Shown here piece after piece: positions 35,408-41,890 of a stretch of 41,890 nucleotides of DNA. The position numbers and the translations under genes are program-made. The notes beneath the pieces were generated by a model. The model did no database searches. It was given only the letters and a program-made list of their open reading frames with translations, and was not told the DNA's origin. Source of the DNA: Prochlorococcus sp. AG-355-M18. GTDB lineage: Bacteria > Cyanobacteriota > Cyanobacteriia > PCC-6307 > Cyanobiaceae. The DNA is taken from the NCBI GenBank assembly GCA_003280725.1, contig QCED01000015.1:1-41890 (forward strand), in the 5' to 3' direction. Numbering within the stretch: position 1 is the stretch's first letter; every line of letters begins with the position of its first letter.

Positions 35408-35426
35408 GATAATGATAATTAATATA
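35408..35426 (+). promoter_or_regulatory. Fur-box-like site upstream of the Gfo/Idh/MocA gene
   Basis: The 19-base stretch GATAATGATAATTAATATA matches 16 of 19 positions of the classic Fur consensus GATAATGATAATCATTATC, with the first 12 identical. It lies 13 bases upstream of the ATG at 35440, near where a promoter would be. Such AT-rich matches can be accidental in this genome. Confidence 0.35.
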
Positions 35427-35439
35427 TGGATTTAAAATT

Positions 35440-36444
35440 ATGCAACCAACCTCATCACCCGTAAAGGTTGGAGTCATAGGTATAGGAAATATGGGCTGGC
35501 ATCATGCTCGAGTACTAAGTTTACTCAAAGATGCAAATCTCATTGGAGTCGCAGATCCAAATGAGGAGAGAGGTAAATTAGCTATTGAGCAATTTCAATG
35601 TGAATGGTTCAAGGATTATAAGGAGCTAATTCCAAAAGTTGATGCTATCTGTATTGCTGTACCAACACTACTTCATCAAAAAGTTGGACTAGATTGTCTT
35701 AATGGAGGTGCTAACGTTCTCATTGAAAAACCAATTGCAGCTAACGAGTTAGAAGCAAAATCTCTAATAGAGGCTGCTAATGCCAGTAACTGTCTATTAC
35801 AAGTAGGGCATATTGAAAGATTTAATCCTGCTTTTAGAGAATTAAATAAAATAGTAAATAATGAAGAAATTGTTGTTTTAGAAGCAAGGAGGCACAGTCC
35901 TCATGCAGACAGAGCAAATGATGTATCTGTAGTAATGGATTTAATGATTCATGACATTGATCTTATCTTGGAGCTTGTAAACTCAAAAATACAAAAATTA
36001 GCAGCCGTTGGAGGAAGAAATAGCGAAGGATTAATAGATTATGTCAATGCTACTTTAGTATTTAAAAATAATGTTATTGCAAGCCTAACTGCAAGCAAAA
36101 TGAGTCACAAAAAAATTAGAAGTTTAAGTGCTCACTGCCAAAATGGCTTAGTAGAAACTGATTTTTTAAATCACTCTTTACAAATCCATCGAAAATCTAA
36201 TGAATCATACACAGCAGAGCATGGAGAATTAGTTTATAGAAATGATGGATATGTCGAAGAAGTTAGCACAACCTCCATTGAACCTCTCTATGCAGAACTG
36301 GAGCATTTTCTTAAGTGCGTTCAGGGCAAAGAAATACCCGAGGTAGATGGTGAGCAAGCCTCAAGAGCATTAAAAATTGCTGATTTTATAGAGAGTGCTG
36401 TAGAAAATTCTGGAGATGCGATTTTACTTGAAAATCCCTTCTGA
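35440..36444 (+). CDS. Gfo/Idh/MocA-family oxidoreductase
   Basis: A 334-aa NAD(P)-dependent dehydrogenase. The Rossmann start is KVGVIGIGNMGWHHARVL (about residues 9-26); the conserved EKPIA motif (NVLIEKPIAANELEAK) marks the family, and GHIERFNPAFRELN and DLMIHDIDLILEL fit the substrate domain. The family acts on sugars, inositols or, in cyanobacteria, biliverdin (BvdR). I cannot tell the substrate; length and motifs are closest to general MviM-like sugar oxidoreductases. No operon partner. A Fur-box-like site lies upstream. Confidence 0.85.
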   Translation: MQPTSSPVKVGVIGIGNMGWHHARVLSLLKDANLIGVADPNEERGKLAIEQFQCEWFKDYKELIPKVDAICIAVPTLLHQKVGLDCLNGGANVLIEKPIAANELEAKSLIEAANASNCLLQVGHIERFNPAFRELNKIVNNEEIVVLEARRHSPHADRANDVSVVMDLMIHDIDLILELVNSKIQKLAAVGGRNSEGLIDYVNATLVFKNNVIASLTASKMSHKKIRSLSAHCQNGLVETDFLNHSLQIHRKSNESYTAEHGELVYRNDGYVEEVSTTSIEPLYAELEHFLKCVQGKEIPEVDGEQASRALKIADFIESAVENSGDAILLENPF

Positions 36445-36470
36445 TAAAGACAATCTAAACTAAAAGAATT

Positions 36471-36611
36471 TTATTTAAATCCAACTGCAGCTTGCCAAAC
36501 AAACACTAATAAAAAGAAAAATAAAGGAATCAGTGGAAGAACATCAACAGTTGGAGCAAAGGCCTTATAAGCCTCGGGCAATTCAGCGAATGTATTAAAT
36601 AGAATGAGCAC
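36471..36611 (-). CDS. psbK: Photosystem II protein K
   Basis: A 46-aa PSII subunit missed by length-limited ORF calling. Reading on the minus strand from GTG at 36611 gives [20 protein letters not shown], then [20 protein letters not shown], ending GFK and TAA at 36471-36473. The LPEAY start of the mature chain and the [10 protein letters not shown] end are typical of PsbK. It lies 33 bases downstream of tgt, the usual cyanobacterial pairing, so cotranscription with tgt is likely. No ATG is available; the GTG fits the precursor. Confidence 0.95.
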
Positions 36612-36644
36612 CTTTTTGATAAATTAATTAATTATGATAAGACG

Positions 36645-37763
36645 TTACCACGTATGGTGAGCAATAGAGGATGTTTTCCAAGGAGCGAAATCATTTGTAA
36701 AACAATTATCTCTAATTGCAGTAGAAATTGCATTGGTAAATCTTATTAAGTGAGCAATATTATGCAAACTTATGAGAGTTAGGCCTAATATTTCGTCATT
36801 TCTAATTAGATGATGCAAATATGCTCGAGAATAGGATTTACAGGTTTCGCATTTACAAGTTTTATCAATCGGAGAAAAATCATTTTTAAATCGAGCATTT
36901 CGCAAATTCAATCTTTCATCATTTAAAAATGCAGTCCCATGTCTTCCCATTCTAGTAGGCAAAACACAGTCAAATATGTCAAATCCATTAGCAACAGCTA
37001 GAGAAATTTCTTTTAAAGAGCCAATTCCCATTAAATATCTTGGTTTATTTGTAGGTAAGAATTTCGGGACGTAATTAATTACACTATGTATTTCTTCGAC
37101 TGCCTCGCCGACACTTACACCTCCCACTGCTATTCCAGGCAGATCAAAAGAACTTGTATATTTTGCGCTGTATTCTCTCAATCTTGGATACTTTCCACCT
37201 TGAACTATACCGAATAATGCTTGATTGGATTTCTGATGAGTCTCAACACATTTTTGCAACCATGAATGAGTTCTTTGTAAAGAGTCCTCAATATCATTTT
37301 CGTTAGCTGTATGCGGAGGACAATGATCAAAAGCCATAGCAACATCCGATCCAAGATCCATTTGAATCTGTATAACTTTTTCAGGTGATAAAAAAACATG
37401 ACTACCATCTCTTGGATTTTTAAATTCCACACCTTTATCAGAAATATTATTTAATTTGGCCAAACTAAAAACTTGATATCCTCCTGAATCAGTAAGAATA
37501 GGATTAGGCCAATTCATGAACTTATGTATTCCGCCAGATTCTTTAACTAGTTTTTCTCCAGGTTGTAAATGAAGATGAAAGGTATTTGAGAGAATCATTT
37601 CTGATCCTGTAGAGGTTAACTGCTTAGATGAAATTCCTTTAACCGTTGCCAAAGTACCCACAGGCATAAATTTTGGCGTGTTTACCTGACCATTTGGTGT
37701 ATGAAATATACCAGTTCTTGCCTCTGTATTACTGCAATTCGATGTAATTTCAAATTCAAACAC
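36645..37763 (-). CDS. tgt: tRNA-guanine (queuine) transglycosylase
   Basis: Exchanges G34 for preQ1 in tRNAs with GUN anticodons, leading to queuosine. Motifs: [25 protein letters not shown] (general acid/base Asp region), [39 protein letters not shown] (nucleophile Asp) and the zinc cluster [17 protein letters not shown]. The length of 372 aa is standard. The start is GTG at 37763, upstream of psbK. Confidence 0.97.
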   Translation of the reverse strand: MFEFEITSNCSNTEARTGIFHTPNGQVNTPKFMPVGTLATVKGISSKQLTSTGSEMILSNTFHLHLQPGEKLVKESGGIHKFMNWPNPILTDSGGYQVFSLAKLNNISDKGVEFKNPRDGSHVFLSPEKVIQIQMDLGSDVAMAFDHCPPHTANENDIEDSLQRTHSWLQKCVETHQKSNQALFGIVQGGKYPRLREYSAKYTSSFDLPGIAVGGVSVGEAVEEIHSVINYVPKFLPTNKPRYLMGIGSLKEISLAVANGFDIFDCVLPTRMGRHGTAFLNDERLNLRNARFKNDFSPIDKTCKCETCKSYSRAYLHHLIRNDEILGLTLISLHNIAHLIRFTNAISTAIRDNCFTNDFAPWKTSSIAHHTW

Positions 37764-37861
37764 GATAATTTATAAAATTTTTTGATCCTTTTTCATTAAT
37801 CTACCCTATTATCTAATATTGAATCTATTTTTATCTCATCAAAAAATATTTAATAAAAAAT

Positions 37862-38602
37862 TTGGCAGGAGCTTGGATTTTCTATACGACATTTCCAAAG
37901 ATACCCTTGATTAATCCCGAATTTAAAAATATTGCACAATTTGCTCCGCCTTTAGGATTTTTAATTGGAACTATACAGAGTTATATTTTTCTTTTTTTAA
38001 TAACAAACTCTTGGTCCATTTATGCATCTGCATTAATTTGCATGGCTTCAGGATATTTAATTACTGGTGGTCTACACATTGATGGTTTAATGGATACTTT
38101 CGATGGTATTTTTGCGGGTAAAAAGAAACGTTTAAAAGCCATGAAAGACAGTAAAGTTGGGTCCTTTGGCGTTCAAGCCTTAGTTTTTATAACTTTAATT
38201 CAAATTGCTTGCATACTGAAAATTCAAACCTTAATAATTTTTGTTTTACCTATATCCTTATTTTGGGGAAGATTTTCAAATTTATTTTTTATTGAAAAGT
38301 TTAAATATATGAGTTATAAGAAAAAATCTATTAGTCACAAAAAGTTTTGGAATGGATTTAAAAAAGAATCTTTGATCTCCATTATTTTTCTTTTAATTAT
38401 AATTTCATACCAATTTGTTGCAATTACATCCAAAGCATTATTAATTAAATTTTTAATTCTTATTTTGATTGGTATCTTTCTAAGCTATTTTATCCCAAAC
38501 ATACTGGGTAATAAAATTGGAGGCTTCAATGGAGATGCCTGCGGTGCAAGTGTTGTACTAGTTGAAACTGCAATGTTGTTTATGCATGCAATTCTTTTAT
38601 AG
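37862..38602 (+). CDS. cobS: Adenosylcobinamide-GDP ribazoletransferase
   Basis: A membrane enzyme joining the lower-ligand nucleoside to adenosylcobinamide-GDP, a late step of cobamide (pseudocobalamin in picocyanobacteria) synthesis. Family motifs are AGAWIFYTTFPKIP at the N-terminus, GGLHIDGLMDTFDGIFAG, KDSKVGSFGVQAL and GGFNGDACGASVVL near the end. There are about five to six TM segments. The length of 246 aa is usual. The given start is TTG at 37862, but the Leu it encodes belongs to the conserved NLAGAW, so true translation may begin a few codons upstream at a rare codon (see findings). It overlaps the convergent kinase gene by 23 bases. Confidence 0.94.
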   Translation: MAGAWIFYTTFPKIPLINPEFKNIAQFAPPLGFLIGTIQSYIFLFLITNSWSIYASALICMASGYLITGGLHIDGLMDTFDGIFAGKKKRLKAMKDSKVGSFGVQALVFITLIQIACILKIQTLIIFVLPISLFWGRFSNLFFIEKFKYMSYKKKSISHKKFWNGFKKESLISIIFLLIIISYQFVAITSKALLIKFLILILIGIFLSYFIPNILGNKIGGFNGDACGASVVLVETAMLFMHAILL

Positions 38603-39716
38603 GTAGTTCTAAATAGAAAATATTTTTCTTCTTTAGATTTTTTGATTTCGCAGTATTATCAATCGAATTATTTTGCAGCAATCTCAAATCTCCTCCAATT
38701 TGTTTTGCTAATTTCCTCGCTAAAAAAAGTCCCACACCCGTGCCGTCTTTTTTCTTAGCGGCAGATCCTCTAAATCCTTTTTCAAAAATTTTCTCGTTTT
38801 CATTTTTGGTTATTTTTTTACCATCATCAAATATACAAAGTCCATTACTCGTGATAGCGAGTCCAATTTCAGCATCTTTTTGTGCATATTTAAAAGCATT
38901 TTCTAATAAATTGGCCACAATTTCAGCAATCACAGCATATTTTGCCTTTAATGGCGATAAAGTCCAATCTGGCCAAAGAGAAGGTTCAGTCCAATCTCTA
39001 TTCTCTAAGTCCGCATTAGCTTTACCCCTTTCTAATATTGGCCTTAATAAACTCTTAACAGTTATTACCTTTTTATTATCTAAATTTGGAGGTAATAATA
39101 ACCTTTCCTCTCCAATTTCTATAGGAAGTTGAATAGGTGAATTTAGTTGTACAAAAGAATCCATATATTTATTAATTTGTTTTTGCTCTATTATCATGCG
39201 TTCGACTATTTCAATAGAGCTATTATCTGAACCAAGTCTTTTTATTAGTAATTTTGCATATGTTCTAATAGCAGCTAATGGATTCCTTAATTGATGGATT
39301 ATGACATTGACCTGATTTTTTAAATAATTGATTTCTTCATTTTTATTTTGACGTTCTAATTCGATAGAGACGCATTTAGCTAAAGATATTGAAAGCGCTT
39401 TTAATCTAGAATCAAGAGATACTGGCCAATTCCCTCCTTTCAAATCAGTTTCTACCCTAAGGACACCAAGTAAAATATCGTTTTCTTGAAGCGGGTACCA
39501 TCTTCTATTAGGCGACGAAACTTTTAGTGAAGGATCATTCTCTATTGATGTAAGTAGCCTGTCAATTTGTGGCCATTGACCAATCATTTCAAAAGATGCT
39601 TTAGTTCCTTCCTTAGCTGAAGCAATATACATAACTAAATTAGTCACGCCCATTGAACAACCAAAACTCTCTAGCTGTTTAATAATTAGTTCTTCAAATT
39701 TTTTTGAAAGATTCAT
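38580..39716 (-). CDS. Sensor histidine kinase, GAF-like N-terminus (Hik2/CSK-like)
   Basis: A soluble 378-aa two-component kinase without TM segments. The N-terminal ~125 residues look GAF-like (with Cys20 in ESFGCSMG). The dimerisation/phosphoacceptor helix has His141 in IIHQLRNPLAAIRTYAKLL. The ATPase domain shows the N box ANLLENAFKYA, the G1 FDDGK and the G2 GTGVGLFLARKLA. The pattern of the H-box and the cytoplasmic GAF recalls Synechocystis Hik2 and plant chloroplast sensor kinase, which sense plastoquinone redox or salt state; this link is by eye. No response regulator is adjacent, so it is an orphan. Confidence 0.85.
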   Translation of the reverse strand: MNLSKKFEELIIKQLESFGCSMGVTNLVMYIASAKEGTKASFEMIGQWPQIDRLLTSIENDPSLKVSSPNRRWYPLQENDILLGVLRVETDLKGGNWPVSLDSRLKALSISLAKCVSIELERQNKNEEINYLKNQVNVIIHQLRNPLAAIRTYAKLLIKRLGSDNSSIEIVERMIIEQKQINKYMDSFVQLNSPIQLPIEIGEERLLLPPNLDNKKVITVKSLLRPILERGKANADLENRDWTEPSLWPDWTLSPLKAKYAVIAEIVANLLENAFKYAQKDAEIGLAITSNGLCIFDDGKKITKNENEKIFEKGFRGSAAKKKDGTGVGLFLARKLAKQIGGDLRLLQNNSIDNTAKSKNLKKKNIFYLELPIKELHA

Positions 39717-39820
39717 AATGAGTAAAATTTTGAGGAATTTAAAAAAAAACTTGAATAAGGGCTTGTAAAATATGAAAAAAGTATTAAGATATATAAAGAG
39801 GTCTGACTTTAGCCAGCCTT

Positions 39821-39844
39821 AAATATGAATATATAATCATATTT
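39821..39844. repeat. Inverted repeat in DUF3155 leader region
   Basis: AAATATGA (39821-39828) and TCATATTT (39837-39844) form an 8-bp stem with an 8-nt loop in the 249-base gap before the DUF3155 gene. It is all but AT-only, so it is weak evidence of structure. Confidence 0.35.
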
Positions 39845-39909
39845 TAAGCTACATCAGGGGTTGATGGGTCCTCTATGTAATTTGAAGTGAATTTAAAATC
39901 ACATATATA

Positions 39910-39938
39910 AGATTAGTAAAAATAAAAAGGACTAATCT
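39910..39938. repeat. Inverted repeat just upstream of the DUF3155 RBS
   Basis: AGATTAGT (39910-39917) and ACTAATCT (39931-39938) are perfect inverted 8-mers with a 13-nt A/G-rich loop, ending 13 bases before an AGGAG (39952-39956). It may be a leader hairpin or operator for the DUF3155 gene. Confidence 0.4.
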
Positions 39939-39951
39939 CATTAATAATTTC

Positions 39952-39956
39952 AGGAG
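39952..39956 (+). promoter_or_regulatory. Strong Shine-Dalgarno for DUF3155 gene
   Basis: AGGAG lies 9 bases upstream of the ATG at 39966. Clear SD sites are rare at the gene starts I checked in this window, so this one suggests high translation and fixes the start. Confidence 0.65.
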
Positions 39957-39965
39957 TACCAATCA

Positions 39966-40334
39966 ATGTCAAAAAAAAGAAAAAGAATCAGCAGAAGAAG
40001 ATTGGCTGGCCAAAGAGTAATGGCACATGTACCTATTTATCATATCGAAACTGGCAAACATAAACCAGTTACGGCAGCAAGAAGATTCATAGCTGAAAAT
40101 GGTCTCTCTGCGCCTTCAGTTTTCAATGTCAGAAGAAATGAACACACCACCGATAGATTTTTTTGGGGTGAAAAAGGTTTATTTAGCGCCCAATATGCTG
40201 AAGAAAATCATTTTCTATTTCCATCACTAAAAGTTGTAGTTGAAGGGATTGGTGAAGAAAAAATATTTGAGGGTCTAGAACTTACTGCAGATGATTGGGA
40301 AGAGATTGAAGAATATGAATATGCTTTTGTTTAA
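39966..40334 (+). CDS. DUF3155 family protein
   Basis: A 122-aa protein of the cyanobacterial DUF3155 family, function unknown. The N-terminus is very basic (KKRKRISRRRLAGQRVMAH), consistent with nucleic-acid or ribosome contact, and the C-terminus is acidic (LTADDWEEIEEYEYAFV). The middle holds ARRFIAENGL and TDRFFWGEKGLFSAQYAEENHFLFPSL. It has no TM segment. A strong RBS and a long structured leader point to strong or regulated expression. It overlaps the convergent esterase gene by 4 bases. The family name is by recall of the sequence pattern, so moderate. Confidence 0.78.
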   Translation: MSKKRKRISRRRLAGQRVMAHVPIYHIETGKHKPVTAARRFIAENGLSAPSVFNVRRNEHTTDRFFWGEKGLFSAQYAEENHFLFPSLKVVVEGIGEEKIFEGLELTADDWEEIEEYEYAFV

Positions 40335-40948
40335 AAAATACTACTTATATTTGAACTTATAAAATTAATTAAATTTGAATCAATTTGATGAAATCCATCG
40401 AATTCTAATAATTCACAAAACTTAGAAGACTTACTCTTTACCTTTTCATAAATAGTCCTAGAAGCATCTATAGGCACAACGTCATCAAATAAACCATGAC
40501 TAATAATCAATGGCGAGAAATTTTCTCCTGGGGCCCAGTTGGGGTGTGGATACCCACTACAAGCAACAATTAATCCAAAATTTAACTTAAATCCCGCATC
40601 AATTGCCATTGCCGCCCCCTGAGAGAAACCCAACAAAATTGTTTTTCTTAGTGGAATCTGATCAGTATCAAATTTTTTTAATGTAACTAAAAGTTTATTT
40701 ACTTCAACCTCTGCTCCTTTCCAATCATGTGGATATAATCCATACCACTGTCTTCCCTGACCACTTGGATGTAATCCAGGAGCCCTCAAAGAAATTACCT
40801 CAAAATCAAAATTTATTTTTTCAGTTATCTCCTTTCCATATGTTAAAAGGTCATCTGAATCAGCTCCCCAACCGTGCATCAAAATAATTCTATGAGTTGC
40901 AGTTTGAGAGCTAATCGAGACAAATTCATGATTGATAGCATATTTCAT
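40331..40948 (-). CDS. Alpha/beta hydrolase, phospholipase/carboxylesterase family
   Basis: A 205-aa serine hydrolase of the YpfH/LYPLA carboxylesterase type. The catalytic triad is visible: Ser in GFSQGAAMA (about residue 111), Asp in LFDDVVPIDAS and His in DGFHQID. The oxyanion region is ILMHGWGADSDDL, and PHPNWAPGE and LRAPGLHPSGQGRQWY are typical. It has no signal peptide, so it acts in the cytoplasm. The substrate is unknown. It is divergent from purH across 33 bases. Confidence 0.9.
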   Translation of the reverse strand: MKYAINHEFVSISSQTATHRIILMHGWGADSDDLLTYGKEITEKINFDFEVISLRAPGLHPSGQGRQWYGLYPHDWKGAEVEVNKLLVTLKKFDTDQIPLRKTILLGFSQGAAMAIDAGFKLNFGLIVACSGYPHPNWAPGENFSPLIISHGLFDDVVPIDASRTIYEKVKSKSSKFCELLEFDGFHQIDSNLINFISSNISSIF

Positions 40949-40981
40949 GTTTATATTCTTAAGTAAGTAAACTTTCCCATA

Positions 40982-41890
40982 ATGTCTCCATTAGCTTTAG
41001 TAAGTGTCTCTGATAAAAAAAATATAATCCCATTTTGCAAAGAGTTGGTAGAGCAATTTAATTATAAAATTCTATCAAGTGGAGGAACTGCCAAACATCT
41101 TATAGAAGCTAAAATTCCAGTTATTAAAGTTGCTGATTTTACTAATTCTCCAGAAATTCTTGGAGGAAGAGTTAAAACTTTACATCCAAAAATACACGGG
41201 GGAATATTAGCTAAAAGAACTGATAAGCAACATAAAAAAGATATAGAAGCTAACAATCTTGAGTTAATTGACTTAGTAGTTGTCAATTTATATCCTTTTA
41301 AAAAAACTGTAGATCAGGGAGCTAAATGGGAAGATGCCATTGAAAATATAGATATCGGAGGGCCATCTATGATTCGTTCTGCAGCCAAAAATCATAAAGA
41401 TGTTTCCGTTTTAGTAGATCCTAGTCAGTATCAAAATTTTCTTGAAGAAAGTAAAAAAGGTGAATTGAAAGACTCATTTAGAGCAAAATTAGCCCTTGAA
41501 GCTTTTCAACATACAGCAGACTATGACATTGCAATATCTAATTGGATAAAGAAAGAAAGAGATTTACAATCTTCCAAATATATTGAATCTTATCCACTAA
41601 TCAAAACCTTAAGATATGGGGAGAATCCACATCAAAAAGCTTTCTGGTATGGTTCAAGTAAAATTGGATGGAACTCAGCAGAGCAATTACAAGGAAAAGA
41701 CTTAAGTTATAACAATCTATTAGATCTTGATTCGGCACTTTCAACAGTTTTAGAATTTGGCTACGCAGAAAAAGATGAACTTGCAACCGACATTTTTGCC
41801 TCTGTTATTTTAAAACACAATAATCCTTGTGGTGCCTCTATAAGTAATTCAGCTTCTCAAGCATTTTTGAATGCTTTGGAATGCGACTCT
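40982..41890 (+). CDS. purH: PurH, bifunctional AICAR transformylase/IMP cyclohydrolase (3' end outside window)
   Basis: The final two steps of purine synthesis: formylation of AICAR and ring closure to IMP. The 303 codons present start with ATG at 40982 (MSPLALVSVSDKKNI) and hold the cyclohydrolase domain (1 to about 190: SSGGTAKHLIEAKIPVIKV, GGRVKTLHPKIHGGILAKR, LVVVNLYPF, IDIGGPSMIRSAAKNHKDV). The transformylase domain begins with LRYGENPHQKAFWY and SYNNLLDLDSAL and includes ILKHNNPCGASI at the edge. Full-length PurH is about 515 aa, so some 210 residues are missing. The frame stays open to the end of the window. Confidence 0.98.
   Translation, partial: MSPLALVSVSDKKNIIPFCKELVEQFNYKILSSGGTAKHLIEAKIPVIKVADFTNSPEILGGRVKTLHPKIHGGILAKRTDKQHKKDIEANNLELIDLVVVNLYPFKKTVDQGAKWEDAIENIDIGGPSMIRSAAKNHKDVSVLVDPSQYQNFLEESKKGELKDSFRAKLALEAFQHTADYDIAISNWIKKERDLQSSKYIESYPLIKTLRYGENPHQKAFWYGSSKIGWNSAEQLQGKDLSYNNLLDLDSALSTVLEFGYAEKDELATDIFASVILKHNNPCGASISNSASQAFLNALECDS

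Larger units (their letters stand above)
39717..39965. other. Longest gene-free stretch (249 bases)
   Basis: This lies between the divergent histidine kinase and DUF3155 starts. It holds two tandem in-frame 16-codon mini-ORFs (39718-39768 and 39772-39822), the inverted repeats at 39821-39844 and 39910-39938, and a GC-richer patch around 39796-39880 that could belong to a 5' leader or small RNA. No other gene was found. The other gaps are all shorter than about 150 bases. Confidence 0.4.

Noticed and set aside
1..41890. Search for insertion sequences, prophage, CRISPR and attachment-site repeats beside the two tRNAs
   Set aside because: I saw no transposase or integrase motif, no regular direct repeats, and no duplicated tRNA end downstream of either tRNA.

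Overview
The window is a gene-dense, strongly AT-rich stretch of a cyanobacterial chromosome, almost certainly from a high-light-adapted Prochlorococcus. The evidence is a rubA-ycf48-psbEFLJ cluster, ndhCKJ, psbK beside tgt, chlD, many TTG/GTG starts, very short intergenic gaps, and above all a lone degenerate phycoerythrin beta gene (cpeB) facing its lyase gene cpeS with no alpha-subunit or linker gene in view. Small proteins that resemble only Prochlorococcus-type proteins fit the same picture. I see no insertion sequence, prophage, CRISPR array or tandem repeat.

Layout. 1-2.2 kb: 3' end of metK, a D-ribulokinase-type sugar kinase, tRNA-Phe and its terminator. 2.3-5.2 kb: a secreted small protein, a TVP38/DedA-like membrane protein, and the phycoerythrin remnant (small unknown ORF, cpeS, cpeB), then a 68-aa unknown. 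5.2-12 kb: UvrD/PcrA helicase, CCA-type nucleotidyltransferase, an NDH-2-like/SelD fusion and MTA phosphorylase. 12-16 kb: photosystem II block psbJ-psbL-psbF-psbE, ycf48 and rubA on the minus strand, divergent from ndhC-ndhK-ndhJ. 16-19.2 kb: YvcK-like protein and an ABC ATPase plus MCE protein (Mla/TGD-type lipid transport). 19.2-25.9 kb: chlD, folK, Nudix hydrolase, DNA photolyase, DegT-type aminotransferase and a thioredoxin-like protein. 26-31 kb: fabI, hisB, carotenoid oxygenase, rdgB and phosphoglucomutase. 31-34 kb: TM0106-type nuclease, YgfZ, pyrE, tRNA-Met. 34-41.9 kb: CNNM/CorC-like transporter, Gfo/Idh/MocA oxidoreductase, psbK, tgt, cobS, an orphan GAF-like histidine kinase, a DUF3155 protein, an esterase and the 5' part of purH.

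Functional links. Photosystem II assembly (Ycf48, RubA, cytochrome b559, PsbL, PsbJ, PsbK), NDH-1 core subunits, chlorophyll synthesis (ChlD) and light-damage repair (photolyase) dominate. Housekeeping functions cover methionine/MTA recycling, tRNA maturation and modification (CCA, Tgt, possibly SelD, YgfZ), nucleotide synthesis and clean-up (PyrE, PurH, RdgB), fatty acid, folate, histidine and cobamide synthesis.

I found no obviously new multi-gene system. The items most worth a second look are the cpeS-cpeB remnant and the small gene that overlaps cpeS, the SelD fusion, the TM0106 nuclease whose RecB-like catalytic acids seem degenerate, the orphan kinase with an N-terminal cysteine, and inverted repeats upstream of psbE, between rubA and ndhC, between yvcK and the ABC gene, and in the leader of the DUF3155 gene. 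All family calls were made by reading motifs; no database search was run.
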